Below, piece by piece: positions 22,764-34,600 of a stretch of DNA of 64,000 nucleotides. A model generated the notes under the pieces. It saw only the letters and a list, made by a program, of their open reading frames with translations. It was not told the DNA's origin and made no database searches. Origin of the DNA: Hippasteria phrygiana. Taxonomy: Eukaryota > Echinodermata > Asteroidea > Valvatida > Goniasteridae. How positions within the stretch are numbered: the first letter of the stretch is position 1; the number at the start of each line of letters is the position of its first letter. The translations under genes were made by a program, and so were the position numbers. The stretch is taken from the NCBI GenBank assembly GCA_037893225.1, contig JAZGUH010000145.1:496001-560000 (forward strand). Direction: 5' to 3'.

Positions 22764-24359
22764 GACGAATTTAACCACGATGAGGAAGCCGGTGATTTCG
22801 CCTACATCGCCGTGGTTAAGTTCGGGATGAAGATGATGCTCCAATGCTTTGACCTATTCATCGCGCACATCGAAGCCGAGGATGTAATTGAGTCCAACGT
22901 GCATCTTGGCATAAATATAACCCACATAACCGGAAGGCCCGTCTTCAACCCAGGCCTCAACAGGAGGGGAACTCTCTTTTTTTTTCCTTGGGAGACGGGA
23001 ATGGCATGTGTTGTATATTCAGAGTACGTGAGCATGGAAGTCTACTGGATCAAGTAGCAAGAGTCCTCCAAGTCGACACAGCAGCAGAGCTGAGGGCTTA
23101 CCACCCTATTCTGATGCATACCCAAATGCCATCCTTAAGAGCAGCCAATCAACGGGGGAATGACCGGGTGGCTATTCTTACAGAGCCTACGCAACCTTTT
23201 AATGACTGCCATCAGTCTATTGCTATGTGGCTGAGTGCCATAAAGGGAGCACTGACACACAACAGCACGTATTTAGTATCGAGGTGGTTGTCAAAACAGT
23301 GCTTGACATCAGGGCGTTCCCGGCGGAGCAGTTGTTGGATTGGTTCTTCGAGGAGAAGGTAGTTTTCCTCCAGCCAGATGACCGGGTGCATGTCGATGCT
23401 GCTAAGGTGTACCTCGACATGGTGGCAGACCAGAGCCTGTGTGTGGCAAAGCGGTTAACTGCAGAGTCATTTATTGATTTCTTCATCGATGGTGGTTGCA
23501 CGAGGCTGCTCTACTACCCATTGAAGGCAGCCCTGGGAGGCACAATTGGTAACTGCCCTGAGCTGATGCCTCCTACACCCAGGCTGCAGCATGTCAACCA
23601 TTGGCAGATGCTCTTTGAATCCGAGCAGACTGCCCAGGCTGCAGCCAGGCACCTTCAAATACGGCCATCTCCGGTTAAGTGGTTTATTGAACACCTGGAC
23701 GAGACCTGCCTGGCATATGCAGAGATGCAGACCAGGGTCAGGCACTGCCTTCGGCAGACTTCCTTCTCCGGCTGGTGTGTTGGCGAGAGATTCAGGGCCT
23801 ACACAGAGAACTGTTCACACAGATATACCATCAGGTGCGGCAGGGAACCAGGGCCGCAGTGGGCGAAGACGACATCCTCCGTATGCTCCTGCATATACAT
23901 CCGACGAAGGGATTTTTTGCTATGGTGAACTCAGCTTTCAAGCTGATGGTCAGATATTCCCAGCAGGAACCGATCGTAGTGCTCCGTCGGCTGTTGCGGG
24001 AGTACCGCATCAGCGCGTGGCCCCAGATAACACCATTGTTCCCGAGGGACAACCCACTTCGCAGTTCTGTATCATCATGGATACAGAGGCGGATCATTGC
24101 TGCAAAGGAGCAGGTTGCAAACTGCAGAACGACAGTTATGCATTGCCCCTCTCTAGCCACCATTGCATCAACAGACCAGACTACATCCGGCTGTATGCGA
24201 TGCAATGATGAGATGGTCCTCAGACATCCAGAGCAAGACAGAGACCATTTGGATATATTTGGCATACTGCTCATACTCACTGACAGGGAGCGTACCAGAC
24301 GGCATAAATTAACCTGCCACCTGGCATCCCTGGTTTGGATGCAAAGATTACCAGTATAA
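22764..24359 (+). pseudogene. Unrecognised ~530-codon coding run with three frame changes
   Basis: Coding-like translation runs almost without a gap through four segments: ~22764-23030, ~23030-23270, ~23262-23790 and 23778-24359. It moves frame each time in the same direction, as expected for three single-base losses. The product has ordinary globular composition (for example FFIDGGCTRLLYYPLKAAL and GFFAMVNSAFKLMVRYSQQ) and, near the end, closely spaced Cys (SGCMRCNDEMVLRHP). The start is not certain: a pyrimidine-rich stretch ending in CAG precedes 22764 and may be a splice acceptor. It ends in TAA. I do not recognise the family. A decayed host gene, or a gene carried by a large mobile or viral element, are both possible. 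The frame breaks may also be assembly errors. Confidence 0.45.
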
Positions 24360-24404
24360 CCTGGGTGAGTTTTCATGACACTAAATCTTATTTTCAATTT
24401 TAAT

Positions 24405-24690
24405 CCGGATCCTAACACCGACCTAGACCCTGATCCGGATCCTGACTCTGACCATGACGGCGACTCTGACCCTGATGGCGACCCTGACCCGTGTCCAAAC
24501 CCTGACCCCGATCCTGACCACGAACATTAACCTAAACCCAACCCAGATCCTGACCATGACCCCGACCCGGATCATGACCCTGACCCTAACCACGACCCCG
24601 ATCCGGATCTTGACCCTGACCCCGACCTAACGCAGATCCTGACCCCGACTTAACCAAGATCCTGACCCTTACCTAACCTTTGCTTGCAAT
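24405..24690 (+). repeat. Degenerate hexamer array (CCTGAC/CCCGAC/ATCCGG type)
   Basis: About 47 imperfect 6-base units of the forms ACCCTG, ATCCGG, ACCATG and CTAACC. In one plus-strand frame it reads as alternating Asp-Pro with His, Gly and Ser substitutions, interrupted by one TAA near 24528. It follows the stop of the coding run by ~45 bases. Late units drift to CCTAAC, giving a superficial telomere-like look. Confidence 0.75.
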
Positions 24691-24781
24691 TTCGGTGTTT
24701 CCTTTAATTTTCAGACATCAACGTCGAAATGGTCTCCTAGCCCGGCGCAATCCACATGGGGGACTACCCGTTTTTCGTTGA

Positions 24782-25033
24782 ATGGGGTGTCCCTCTCAAT
24801 TTAGAGGATCAAATTGCTCATCTGCAGATGAGGTATGCATGCAGAAAGAAGAAGACGACGAACGTGAGCCTGACCGACGCCTTAGGAAGCAACGCCTGCA
24901 GGGAATTGCAGCCTTTCTCACAGAGGCAGAGAGATATCTGCCAGTGGAGGAAGTCGCAGAGAAGGAGCAACAGCCGCTGCGACGGAGCAGGGGCATCCAG
25001 GACCAGCAGCGGCGACTCCAGGCCCAGCAGTAG
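24782..25033 (+). CDS. Small charged coiled-coil-like ORF, unrecognised
   Basis: 83 codons. From residue ~20 it reads as a strongly charged Glu/Arg/Gln helix (EEDDEREPDRRLRKQRLQGI and EEVAEKEQQPLRRS). This is the kind of sequence expected from a real C-terminal coiled coil rather than chance. An alternative acceptor-like CTGCAG at ~24828 could make it the last exon of the locus upstream. No homologue is recognised. An overlapping frame from 24756 is longer but has no better features. Confidence 0.25.
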   Translation: MGCPSQFRGSNCSSADEVCMQKEEDDEREPDRRLRKQRLQGIAAFLTEAERYLPVEEVAEKEQQPLRRSRGIQDQQRRLQAQQ

Positions 25034-25395
25034 ACATGAGGAACTACACCTTAACCAACGCCCGGATTTGTGTTCCGTAGGCCCTATAGGCGCAGTAGGC
25101 ACTGTGCCTAGGGCCCATGAAAATGTTGAGGGCTTACGAAAAAACCACAGTGTGTGATAAAGCACATACATGTATACCTACACATACACCCAAGCACAGA
25201 CACACATTTTTTTCAACGTCGCTCTCTCTCTGTCTCTCACTGAATGTTAATTTTTTGGACATACGCAAAACCTTGTGTGGACCTGGGTCAGGTCCACATA
25301 AGGTCTCTCATCTATTGCTCACACCTAACTCTTTTGTTCACAGGTCCACATAGAGTATGCAACACTCGTACATTGAATTGAAATCTCAAACTCCA
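25034..25395. other. Spacer, nothing recognised
   Basis: Contains short CA- and CT-rich runs (25160-25240) and a small inverted pair around AGGTCCACATA (25288 and 25342). No gene is seen. Confidence 0.35.
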
Positions 25396-26013
25396 TCGTA
25401 AAATTGGGTGTGATCCCTGGCTATACGGCATTCTGGGTTTATGACTTCTGACTAGCGCCCCCCCGAACAAAGATACTGACAATTTGGGAGACCACCAACA
25501 TAGAGCAAGATAGCTCAGTTGGTAGTGCACAGGTACGGTATTCCGGAGGTCGCAGGTTTGAATCCCACTCTTGCCAGTTTTCTTTGTTCACTTTGAAAAT
25601 GTATTCAAATTTACCTAGTCAGTTTCCCTTGTTTATTTGACAAATTATTAATATTTGTGTTTGAAGTCTCATGAAGGAAGTTTTTCTTCTTCCTTGTTAA
25701 TTACCTGCAGTTGCCTTCACCATATCAAAAAATATTGAAACGGCAAAGAAACCTTAATGAGCAAAGTAGCACAGCACTGGCTTTATTCATGGAACAAAAA
25801 CCTATTGTTGAATGTCTGTTGTTTTGTTCATTGAACAGTGACTGTGCTGAGGTAGATTGTCACCCTAAAGGATGCGATGATGCAGTCGCACAAAGGCTGT
25901 GGGAGGAAAGTGCCAGGCTTGTGGGACTTGATCAATATACCAGAATAGAGAAGCAAATATCAGACCAGTCAGGTGGAACAAGTAGAGACAGGAGTCAACA
26001 AAGTCAATCATGA
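25396..26013 (+). repeat. Segmental duplication A, copy 1
   Basis: Matches 37060-37648 at high identity from TCGTAAAATTGGGTGTGATC to CAACAAAGTCAATCATGATGG. This copy has ~40 extra bases around 25720-25760. It contains the tRNA-like element at 25504-25575. The two copies diverge abruptly after ~26013. Confidence 0.85.
25504..25575 (+). ncRNA. tRNA-like sequence, 72 nt
   Basis: Folds approximately as a tRNA: acceptor AGCAAGA/TCTTGCC pairs at 6 of 7 positions, the A box is TAGCTCAGTTGGTAGTGCA, and the B box is GGTTTGAATCC. The anticodon and T stems contain mismatches and position 33 is not T, so function is doubtful. A second copy (37167-37238) has different mismatches. This suggests a dispersed tRNA-derived element. 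Confidence 0.45.
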
Positions 26014-26153
26014 TGGTGTCTTCATCCACTTATTACATCTACCGTTGTAACAGTAGGGAGGATATCCTTTATCACCCAGCTGGTATTGATAGCAGTAACG
26101 CTGTTTCCCCCTGAGCTACCACAACAGCTCAAACAGCTAAAGGAAGGGCAACA

Positions 26154-26315
26154 GTGGCGTATCCAGTGGGGGGTGGGGGGGGGGGGGGGAGCAAGTTTCC
26201 CCCCTGGCGGCATTTGAGGCGTCATAAAAAACAAAAGGAAATAGTGTTTTTGCGATGGTTTTAAGACGGTTCAGATGTTGTTTGCCCTCTCTGACACAAA
26301 CAGCTGGATACGCTA
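26154..26315 (+). mobile_element. Short inverted-repeat element (MITE) with G run
   Basis: The ends GTGGCGTATCCAG and CTGGATACGCTAG share a 10 bp inverted repeat (GCGTATCCAG). The left end is followed by a G-rich run (26168-26189). A second copy keeps the left end and G run at 50494-50640, and a third keeps the right end at ~54840-54905. There is no coding capacity. Confidence 0.6.
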
Positions 26316-26730
26316 GTAGTTGAATTCTTGCCACCGCTGTTGTCCCCGTGTAGAAAATATAAATCCGCCGAGGATTACCTTTTTGGGTGTTTTTTATTTG
26401 GGTGGGTTAAGGGGATATGATATGCATTCAGTTTGGACAAACGTGCATAAAGGCTATTGAAAGTGCAAGGAACCTTCACCACCACCTCAACCCCCCCCCC
26501 CCCCCCCCCTTCCCCCAGCTGAAAACAAAAATTAAGGTCACTTTTTGCAAACAATTTATAATTTGATCTGGAAAATCCGGATATGCAGACTCATGAAATA
26601 TCCTGCATACATTTGTGTATGTGTGTGTATCGTTAGATGTGAAATAGACCTATCCCCTTAAAAGTTTGCCATGCCCTTAAACAACAAATAAATTCAAAAA
26701 TAAAATCAGCGAGTCCTCCAAATTGTAGGG

Positions 26731-27054
26731 TGCGTTCGATTAGCTTACACATATAAGTGCAACTTACACGAAACCTTCGATTAGTCATCACGTGATACTC
26801 GTGTCTGCCCCGGTGTCAACCACCACTACCCCACTGTGAATTTTATAATAGTCGTCATGGTCAAGATTTTGCAGACAATGAGCCTGTGTTTACATTTGAC
26901 ACTTTTTAAAGTTCCCGCCCGTAAACGAACTTTGACCTTAATTTTCCCAGAATACTTAGGCAGATACACCGCAGCGTTCGATAAGCCAGCCTCATTTCGT
27001 GGCTTCCCCGCCGTGTAACCCCATGTTTTAAGTGTAAGCTAATCGAACGCGACC
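26731..27054 (+). mobile_element. ~320 bp MITE with 19 bp inverted ends
   Basis: GCGTTCGATTAGCTTACAC at 26732-26750 is exactly inverted at 27032-27050. A second copy at 30298-30515 keeps the right end but has lost the left. No transposase frame is present; superfamily is not assigned because no clear target duplication is seen. Confidence 0.7.
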
Positions 27055-27256
27055 GTAATTTGAAACCCAAGCCCTTCCTCCATGTTGAAATCCACATGAA
27101 GATAATACCCTACATGTACGTAAATTCGAAATCTGTGCAGGCCTATGAAACTAGACTGTGTTCACTTATTTTTTAAATAAAGGTATAATAAATGCTTTGT
27201 ATTGAATATTTGATTGGTTTCCTGGCTTTTTTGTGTGCTCTTCCTCACATCACACA

Positions 27257-27362
27257 TGTAGTCTTAGTTCCAAGACGTCCTTAGCGGTGCGATGCAGCGC
27301 ACACAGGTTAATGGCCACATCGCTTAGCATGCGCTAAAGGAGGTCTTGGAACCAAGACTACA
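27257..27362. repeat. 106 bp foldback element
   Basis: Left arm TGTAGTCTTAGTTCCAAGAC at 27257, mirrored at 27343-27362 (GTCTTGGAACCAAGACTACA), with further pairing inwards (TCCTTAGCG / CGCTAAAGGA). The equivalent place at 30686-30760 has only the left arm, so the palindrome was truncated in that unit. Confidence 0.8.
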
Positions 27363-28186
27363 CCACATGTAGTGCATCAGGTGAAATATACATGTATAAC
27401 GTCATTGGCATAATGCCAGAGCATATGATGCATGATATGTGGCAGAGGGAACCCCCTCTTTTGTGTTGGTCATTGTGTTCCCGGAATCTCGGGAATTCTT
27501 TTCAGATCTCTCGGGGGGATGTGTTAGGTAACAATAATCTGGCGAGTGTATAGGGTATAGGGACAAAGGGGGGGACCCCTCTGCCCTATATCGTGCAGGG
27601 TGTATGCCAGAGCTCGCTTGGATTCAGACAAGCAATGTGCACTTGGCCAGCTGCCAAGTGTACGTGCTCAAATATTATTGCTAAAGCCTAGTCGTCGCTA
27701 GACTATATTAAAAGGGGATGTTGTCACATGGTTTGAGCAAACCCAACCCCAATTCCGACCCCAGCCCCACAAGACAACTAAAGATGTGCAAAAATGTAAC
27801 GACGTCATGATGACGTCTTCTGGTATCAAATTACAAGCAGAAACCACAAATCGAGCACATTTGTGAAACATCATACTGTATCTTATGAAGTACAACTCAC
27901 AGGCTTTTCACATTTATATAATCAAACACAATTTTTAATCAAACACAATTAAATCTATACATCTATTGTATACGGTTAAATATTCAGCTTTCCAGTATAA
28001 GGCTATCGCTGATTTACGGGATAGGCACGAAACCCGTGGAAAAAAAACGTAAGGCACGAACCATTAAATAGAAAAAGGTTGTTTTACAAAACAAGGTAAG
28101 AATTTTGAACAAAATCATTGGAAATTTATAATTGGAGTTGTTTCGGGGATTTTTGCTGAATTATATAAAATGGTATTTAGAATGGG

Positions 28187-28316
28187 AATAAATATGTGCT
28201 GGGCCAGTTTTAAACAAGTACGTTTGAAACCGCCTTGGAGCCAGCGCTTGATAATTACCAGGCCCCAAGGCGGTTTTAAACATACTTGTTTAAAACCGGC
28301 CCAGCACATATTTATT
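28187..28316. repeat. Foldback element P, copy 1
   Basis: The 52 bp arms (28187-28238 and 28265-28316) pair with three mismatches around a ~26 bp centre. They start AATAAATATGTGCTGGGCC and end with its inverse. Other copies lie at 38327-38482 (longer centre) and 31560-31611 plus 34934-34951 (collapsed and interrupted). Confidence 0.9.
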
Positions 28317-28330
28317 CTCTTAAACAACGT

Positions 28331-29177
28331 TCAATTGAAGAATGTCTCACCCGATCACCTCGTGTTTTTGTGATAAAACAAACACCAAACCTCTAGTTTG
28401 TTTTTACTTCTATTTTTAGATTATGTCAGGCAATATTTGTGTTTGTGTGATGTGTTCCCCAAATCACTTCAGAACATGAACAAATTACTTTTTTAAATTT
28501 ATTTTCTTTCCCTTTTGCATTTTCATGGCTTTTTAAAACTAGAAATGCTGTTGTTAAAAAGGAAGCAGACGGGAATGCTAAACATGTTGTTGTTTTGGTG
28601 GGGCCTTATTTGTGGTTCAAAATACAAGGTACAAGTACCACAAACATGTCTGTTGACACAGAGGGTAAATTGATTGTACACTAAATGTATGATCTGTACG
28701 GCACATCGAAAAAAGAAACCAAATAAATATTTTTGGAATCATGTCACGTTACTTGATGACAATTCTTTGTTTGTCAAGCGCCATCTTTTTGGAATCCGCC
28801 CCTCATTTTATGCCACTGTGCTGATATTTTAGCAACAGATTGTCTTCAGGTGACTCTCACAACGACTTGATAGTTTCAATTTCTGAGGTAGGAAATATTT
28901 TCAGTTTTGAACAGGGTCTGGAGGGCCTGATATTTACTGACAGAATTCAACTACTTTGACTATACGCTTTCCCAGTGCAGCAAGAACTGATCTTTAATTT
29001 TGGACTGGTTAATACTCGGTGTTGTGACAACGTGACAACACAATTGACCCATCTCCTAAAATAATTGGTCAGATAATTTTCTCAAGTGTTCCTTCTGCTT
29101 TTAAAATCGTCAGTCATCATTATTATATAAATACCCGGTTTGATTCTTTTACACATCATTTCTCTAAACAGATTAAA
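28331..29177 (+). repeat. Upstream flank of the TRIM pseudogene (duplicated)
   Basis: Matches 38490-39054 and then 41161-41457 in the intact-gene unit. An uninterrupted ATTTCTGA (28879-28886) marks the empty site of the hAT-like element present at 39055-41160. A splice-acceptor-like tract (TTTCTCTAAACAG) precedes the coding part. No other gene is seen. Confidence 0.8.
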
Positions 29178-30190
29178 TTGGCTGCAGCTCTTGAGAACAT
29201 CGTGCGACATGTTAAATGTAGTATCTGTCAAGACAGGTACACACAACCCAAGATACTTGATTGCCTGCACAGCTTCTGTGAGAAATGTCTGGAGAAATAC
29301 TACACAAGTAGCTATGGGGGTACTTCAAAGATTCCCTGCCCTGTGTGTCGACGAGAGACGGTACTTCCAGAGACACGCATTCAAGGGCTGAAAACAAACT
29401 TCCATTTGATGGGTATAGCTGAGGAGATCTCACTGCAGGAAAAGGTGGCAAGTTCAGGAAACACAAAGGTCCTCTGTGAGATCTGTGAGGAGGAAAATGA
29501 GGCCATGCATTGCTGTCTGGACTGTGCACAAAACATCTGCTAATTAAACTGTCACAAGATTCACCTGCGAATCAATGCTACATCAAGCCACACGGTAGCT
29601 ACTTTTGAGGACATTCACCAAGGAAATGTAGAAGTGACAAAACCACCCGAAGCAGATGCATCTAAATGTCAGAAACACAAGGGACAAGAGAAACAGTTCT
29701 ATTGTGAGACGTGTGAGGCGTTAATCTGCGTAAGTTGTACTATCGTAGACCATCATGAGCCACAACATCAACACGTTAATTCTGGAGAAGCATCTCACAT
29801 TAGGAAAACATCACTGAAAGAGATGTTGCCTAATTTAAGCAGAGACATAAAAACACTAGAACAGTCTTTAGTTGCAACATCTCAAGCTAAGCAGGAGTTT
29901 AAAAAAAAACATATTTATGACTCTAAAACAGGTGCAGGACAAAGCAGATAAGATCAGAGCCGAGGTAACAGCTCAAGAGAAGAAGTTGATTGATGAAATC
30001 AAGCAGCTTCAACAGAATCGGAATGGACTATTTGATGAGCAGGAGAAAACAGTGAGTATGATGCTACAAAGACAGCAACATTCACTGGAGACGGCCAAAG
30101 ATGTCACCAATACTGCATCAGACAGTGACTTCCTTTCCCTCTATCCTATAATCAGTAAAGACTTGAAATCACTGACAAGCGGGTCTCTGG
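29178..30190 (+). pseudogene. TRIM-family pseudogene (RING, B-boxes, part of coiled coil)
   Basis: A close paralogue of the gene at 41458. RING cysteines and histidine (CSICQDRY, LDCLHSFCEKC, IPCPVCR) and B-box residues are still readable. Three lesions are visible against the paralogue. The start ATG is TTG (29178-29180). A 3-base insertion creates an in-frame TAA at 29541-29543 within the first B-box. One extra A in the nine-A run at 29901-29909 shifts the frame in the coiled coil. Homology stops at ~30180, so the C-terminal beta-propeller part is missing and a second duplication unit begins at 30298. TRIM proteins of this type are cytoplasmic E3 ubiquitin ligases; this copy cannot make one. 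Confidence 0.9.
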
Positions 30191-30297
30191 TGGCTGCCCG
30201 GGTGTAATGACGTCACCATGAACATGGCGGGCAAACTTTAATTCAACGTGAGTAAATGTACACATTGGAAAGCAAATAGTGTTTTTCCCTGCAGATT

Positions 30298-30873
30298 GTG
30301 AATTATATAATTGTCGTCATGGTCATGACTTTGCAGACAATGAGCCTGTGTTTACATTTGACACTTTTTAAAGTTCCCGCCCCTAAACGACTTTTGACCT
30401 TAATTTTCCCAGAATATTTAGGCAGATACACCGCAGCGTTTGATAAGCCAGCCTCATTTCGTGGCTTCCCCGCGGTGGAACCCCATGTTTTAAGTGTAAG
30501 CTAATCGAACGAGACCGTAATTTGAAACCCTATAGCCCTTCCTCCATGTTGAAATCCACATCTGTGCAGGCCTACGAAACTAGACTGTGTTCACTTATTT
30601 TTAAATAAAGGTATAATACATGCTTTGTATTGAATATTTGATTGGTTTCCTGGCGTTTTTTGTGTGTGCTCTTCCTCACCTCACACATGTAGTCTTAGTT
30701 CCAAGACGTCCTTAGCGGTGCGATGCAGCGCGCACAGGTTAATGGCTGTACCGCATGTATAACGTCATTGGCATAATGCGAGAGCATATGATGCATGATA
30801 TGGGGCAGAGGGAACCCCCCTCTTTTGTGTTGGTCATTGTGTTCCCGGAATCTCGGGAATTCTTTTCAGATCT

Positions 30874-30906
<33 letters not shown>

Positions 30907-31611
30907 TGGGATGGGATGTGTTAGGTAACAATAGTCTGGAGAGTGTATAGGGACAAAAGGGGGAGGGGGCGGGGGGTACCCCTCTGCCCCATATCGTGCA
31001 GGGTGTATGCCAGAGCTCGCCTGGATTCAGGCAAGCAATGTGTACTTGGCCTAGCTGCCAAGTGTACGTGCTCCAATATTATTGCTAAAGCCCAGACGTC
31101 GTTAGACTATTTTAAAAGGGGATGTTGTCACATGGTTTGAGCAAACCCAACCCCACAACTGAAGATCATAGATGTGCAAAAATGTAACAGCGTCATGATG
31201 ACGTCTTCTGGTATCAAATTACAAGCAGAAAACCACAAATCGAGCACATTTGTGAAACGTCATACTGTATCTCATTAAGTACAACTCGCAGGCTTTCACA
31301 TTAAAATAATCAAACACAATTTTTTTATCAAACACAATTTAATTTATACATCTCATGTATACGGTTAAATATTCAGCTTTCCAGTATAAGGCTATCGCTG
31401 ATTTACGGGATAGGCGCGAAACCCGTGAACCATTAAATAGCTAAAGGTTGTTTTACAAAACGAGGTAAGAATTTTGAACAAAATCATTGGAAATTTTAAT
31501 TTTAGAGTTGTTTCGGGGATTTTTGCTGAATTATAAAATGGTATTTATGAATGGGTATAAATAGATATGTGCTGGGCCAGTTTTAAACAAGTACGTTTGA
31601 AACCGGCCCAG
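30298..31611 (+). repeat. Segmental duplication, unit 2 (interrupted)
   Basis: Second copy of 26835-28316. It includes a 31-base G run (30875-30905), the longest homopolymer in the window. It breaks at 31611 where a 3.3 kb element is inserted in foldback element P, and resumes at 35549 for only ~35 bp before homology is lost. No TRIM sequence remains in this unit. Confidence 0.8.
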
Positions 31612-34600
31612 AGCCTCGAATTTAACTTTTTCCCCCACTTACCCAGCACTTACCCACCCATTGATTTCCACTTACCAATTTTCAAAAATCACTTACCCAA
31701 GCCTTTGTTAGTATTAACTAATTTGTGATACAGTCCCCATTTATGTATGTGATCCAACCACAGAACAAATGAAGACCAAAGTGTAATGATTCAAAAAACA
31801 ATTCTTTTATTTGTAATACATGTACATGTGTAACACTATCATGACAAGCTGGCAGTCATTTTGAACTGAACATTTGGCGACCATTTTGAATTGAAGTGCT
31901 TGGCGGCCATCTTGCAAACGAATAAATAGAAAGGTCATCATCCGCACTTTAAAAAAACCCAAAAAACCTGGACGATTAACTGGTGTTCTTTTTTTACTTG
32001 GCCTAGCCTAGGCCTAATTTAATCAACAAAGACATACAAAGACTGGATTGAATATTTTTTTTAAATTGAAACAAACTAAGCAAAAATTCTTGTTAACAAA
32101 GTTTTGCATTAAGTTTGCAGTATAAAAAGGCCTACACGTTCGGCTTAAATAATAGGTTGACATGACCGACGTCACTGGTTTGTGTGTTGTACCATGGTTG
32201 TACTGTTGTAACCATGCATTGTTCACTGTACTGCATCATGCACCATAATTTCCACTCCACCCGATTTTGGTCCAGTTTCCGGACAGCACTTTTTTGACAT
32301 AAAAAGTACATTTTGAACTAGTTAATTCCTTTTCCACAATTTAAAAACAAGTTTAATGAAGTTAGCATTGAAGTGAATGAGTTTGAGGCTCACTGACCAA
32401 CAAGTTTTGCAACAATCATGACAATTGTCGACGAAAGTCAGGGGGAAAATCGATTTGTCCTGCACATGTGAAAGTTTTATATGCAGTCACAAACTCACTA
32501 GGGCCAGACAGGGAAACATGACACATTGAAATTTTCATCACCCAAGTTTACATACATTTCTTTGACAAACACTTTCAAAATCTCATTTGTTTGCAAAAGA
32601 CATCGTCATCATTTACGGAGTGTTATGTTACCCCTGGCAGTGTGAGTTGCGATTGAATGTAGTATTGCGCCCTCTCGTGGTCCTCGTAGTTTTTCGCTAA
32701 AGTTACACAATTGTTTAGTCACGTCAAGTTTTAGTCCATTTTTGTGCCTGTTTTTCCATCTTTTTGAGACCACTCTATTCTGATAGCCTTATACCAGAAG
32801 ATCACTGGTGAGTTTAAGATTCCATTTATACTTGTGTTAGTGATTATTGATCGTTATTTGATGAGTAATTTGTATCGTAATTTTCAGTCACATTTTGCCA
32901 CCATGATTTTCTGTATCGCATCGATAATTTTCTTGTGCCTTGCGAAAACTTTCCCTGATTTTGTGCTTTAGAATTTTCCTCAATATCGAGGCCGGTTTCT
33001 CGGGTGACATGATTGGAATGATCAGTATTGTTTTCTGGTCAAGAAACAGTGGATATTTGGTCATTTTATGTTTTTATATCGATGATTTTTGAACGTTATA
33101 TAAGGTTAGGAACTTAGTTTTTGTGTGCACATACACGAGGCCTGCCTAATTAAGCACACATGCTCTCGCCATTTTTCCACGATGTTATGAATATTCATGA
33201 GCTGGATTCCATATTTGGGATTAGCGTATCCTTATTTGGAAAGTACAGTGTATTTAGGAACTATGCATTTTTCTTGGTTTCAGGTTGCTGATTTCAGTAT
33301 TCCAGACCCATAGGCAGTTTGAGGACACTTCATCTTTTGGAGAGCATAGTTCTGTAGGTTAATTATTATAGATTGTCTAATGTGAATTTACAATCCCTTG
33401 GACTATTAGTTGGAGTGTTTTGAGATGATGTTATGCACTTAACTTTGCGATGTTTCTTATACATGTATCAGTTTGACATTACTTTTTGATCTTTCAATAT
33501 TTCATTAATATTTGTTTGTCTTTGGTTTTTTATTGTTAAATCTCTTGCCAACCTGTGTAAATTCGTGAACATTGTTAATTGTACTTAGTGTATTTTCTTT
33601 GTATTTCTTGTTTTTTAGTTTTATCTCATGTGGTCCACCCACGACACAAGAAAGAGAATAAAGCAGTTAAAGTTCACAAATCCTGTATTAGTCAGAGGTT
33701 AACTTGTCGGAAAGAGGGCGCCCTCGGCGCTCCATGTTCGTCATACGGAGCTTACTTTTTGTTTACAGCCAGCAACTGCAACACGCACCGCGTGATATAT
33801 CTCAGCTCATATGCGTACCGCATGTTGAAGTTCGTGCGTAAAAGACGTGGCTTATATATGTAACGTGTAGTTCGTGATAAAAATCATGCACCCATAATGC
33901 CATCCTCGACTCCATGGGCGCGTGTGCGTTCCTTCACTAACCCCTGGCCGTGAGGAATACGTAAACGACCCTGGCTGGCTATTCAAAATGAATATATATG
34001 TACTGAAAGTGAACCGCGCGCGTAATCCGAATGTTGAACGCCCTGTGTGCGCTCGCGCCCGCGTTAACATCCTGTTCGTCACGTCACATCAGCAAAACGA
34101 CTCCGAGCACTTTTTTCCATTATCAAGACAAGGCCACTACTTTTTATCCAGTTCAAGAAAGCAGCTCATTCTCAATGACAGTGTTTGCAGAAGATGCATC
34201 GAAAGGTTTGACAAAACAGCTGAGAAAAAAAATTGGAAAATTACACCACTGACATCCGGCGATAATGGGCGGAAACGGTCATGACGGTAGTCATACTTTT
34301 CCTTCCTTCCATACTTTTCCGATCCCACCAGGCCGGCTACTACTACTCAGTGCAGTGTTAGATTTAACGTCAGGCGGGAAAAACATTAGGCATCATTATT
34401 AGGAGCTAATCTCATCCTTCCAAAAGATTGATTCTACAAATAAAACCTTCCTACTAAAAACACTGCGTCGCGTGTTAAACACATCGACTGCAGTCCTAAT
34501 TACCAAATCCCACTATGTGGGATATGGTAATTACACAATTCCAGGGGTTAAGATCGCGCAAGGCATGGTGGGAAAACATGGCGCCGCAAGATCGTACCCA

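Larger units (their letters stand above)
26835..28330 (+). repeat. Segmental duplication B/C, unit 1 (5' part)
   Basis: 26835-28316 matches 30298-31610 with small indels, and 27523-30180 matches 37658-42445 apart from inserted elements. So the ~3.5 kb unit carrying a TRIM gene exists in three states in this window. A single TGACGTCATGATGACGTC remnant lies at ~27800 in each unit. Confidence 0.85.

Noticed and set aside
22764..24359. Direct claim that this run is a viral capsid or other viral gene
   Set aside because: The composition would allow it, but no diagnostic motif was recognised, so only an unidentified call is given.
24600..24690. Interstitial telomere repeat
   Set aside because: CCTAAC-like units are a minority in a degenerate hexamer array dominated by CCTGAC and CCCGAC; no run of consecutive TTAGGG units.
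25504..25575. Functional tRNA gene
   Set aside because: Anticodon and T stems are mismatched, position 33 is not T, and the copies differ at structural positions; a tRNA-derived repeat is more likely.
29212..29529. Minus-strand frames over the TRIM copies
   Set aside because: They mirror the RING/B-box coding strand in both paralogues and have no motif of their own.
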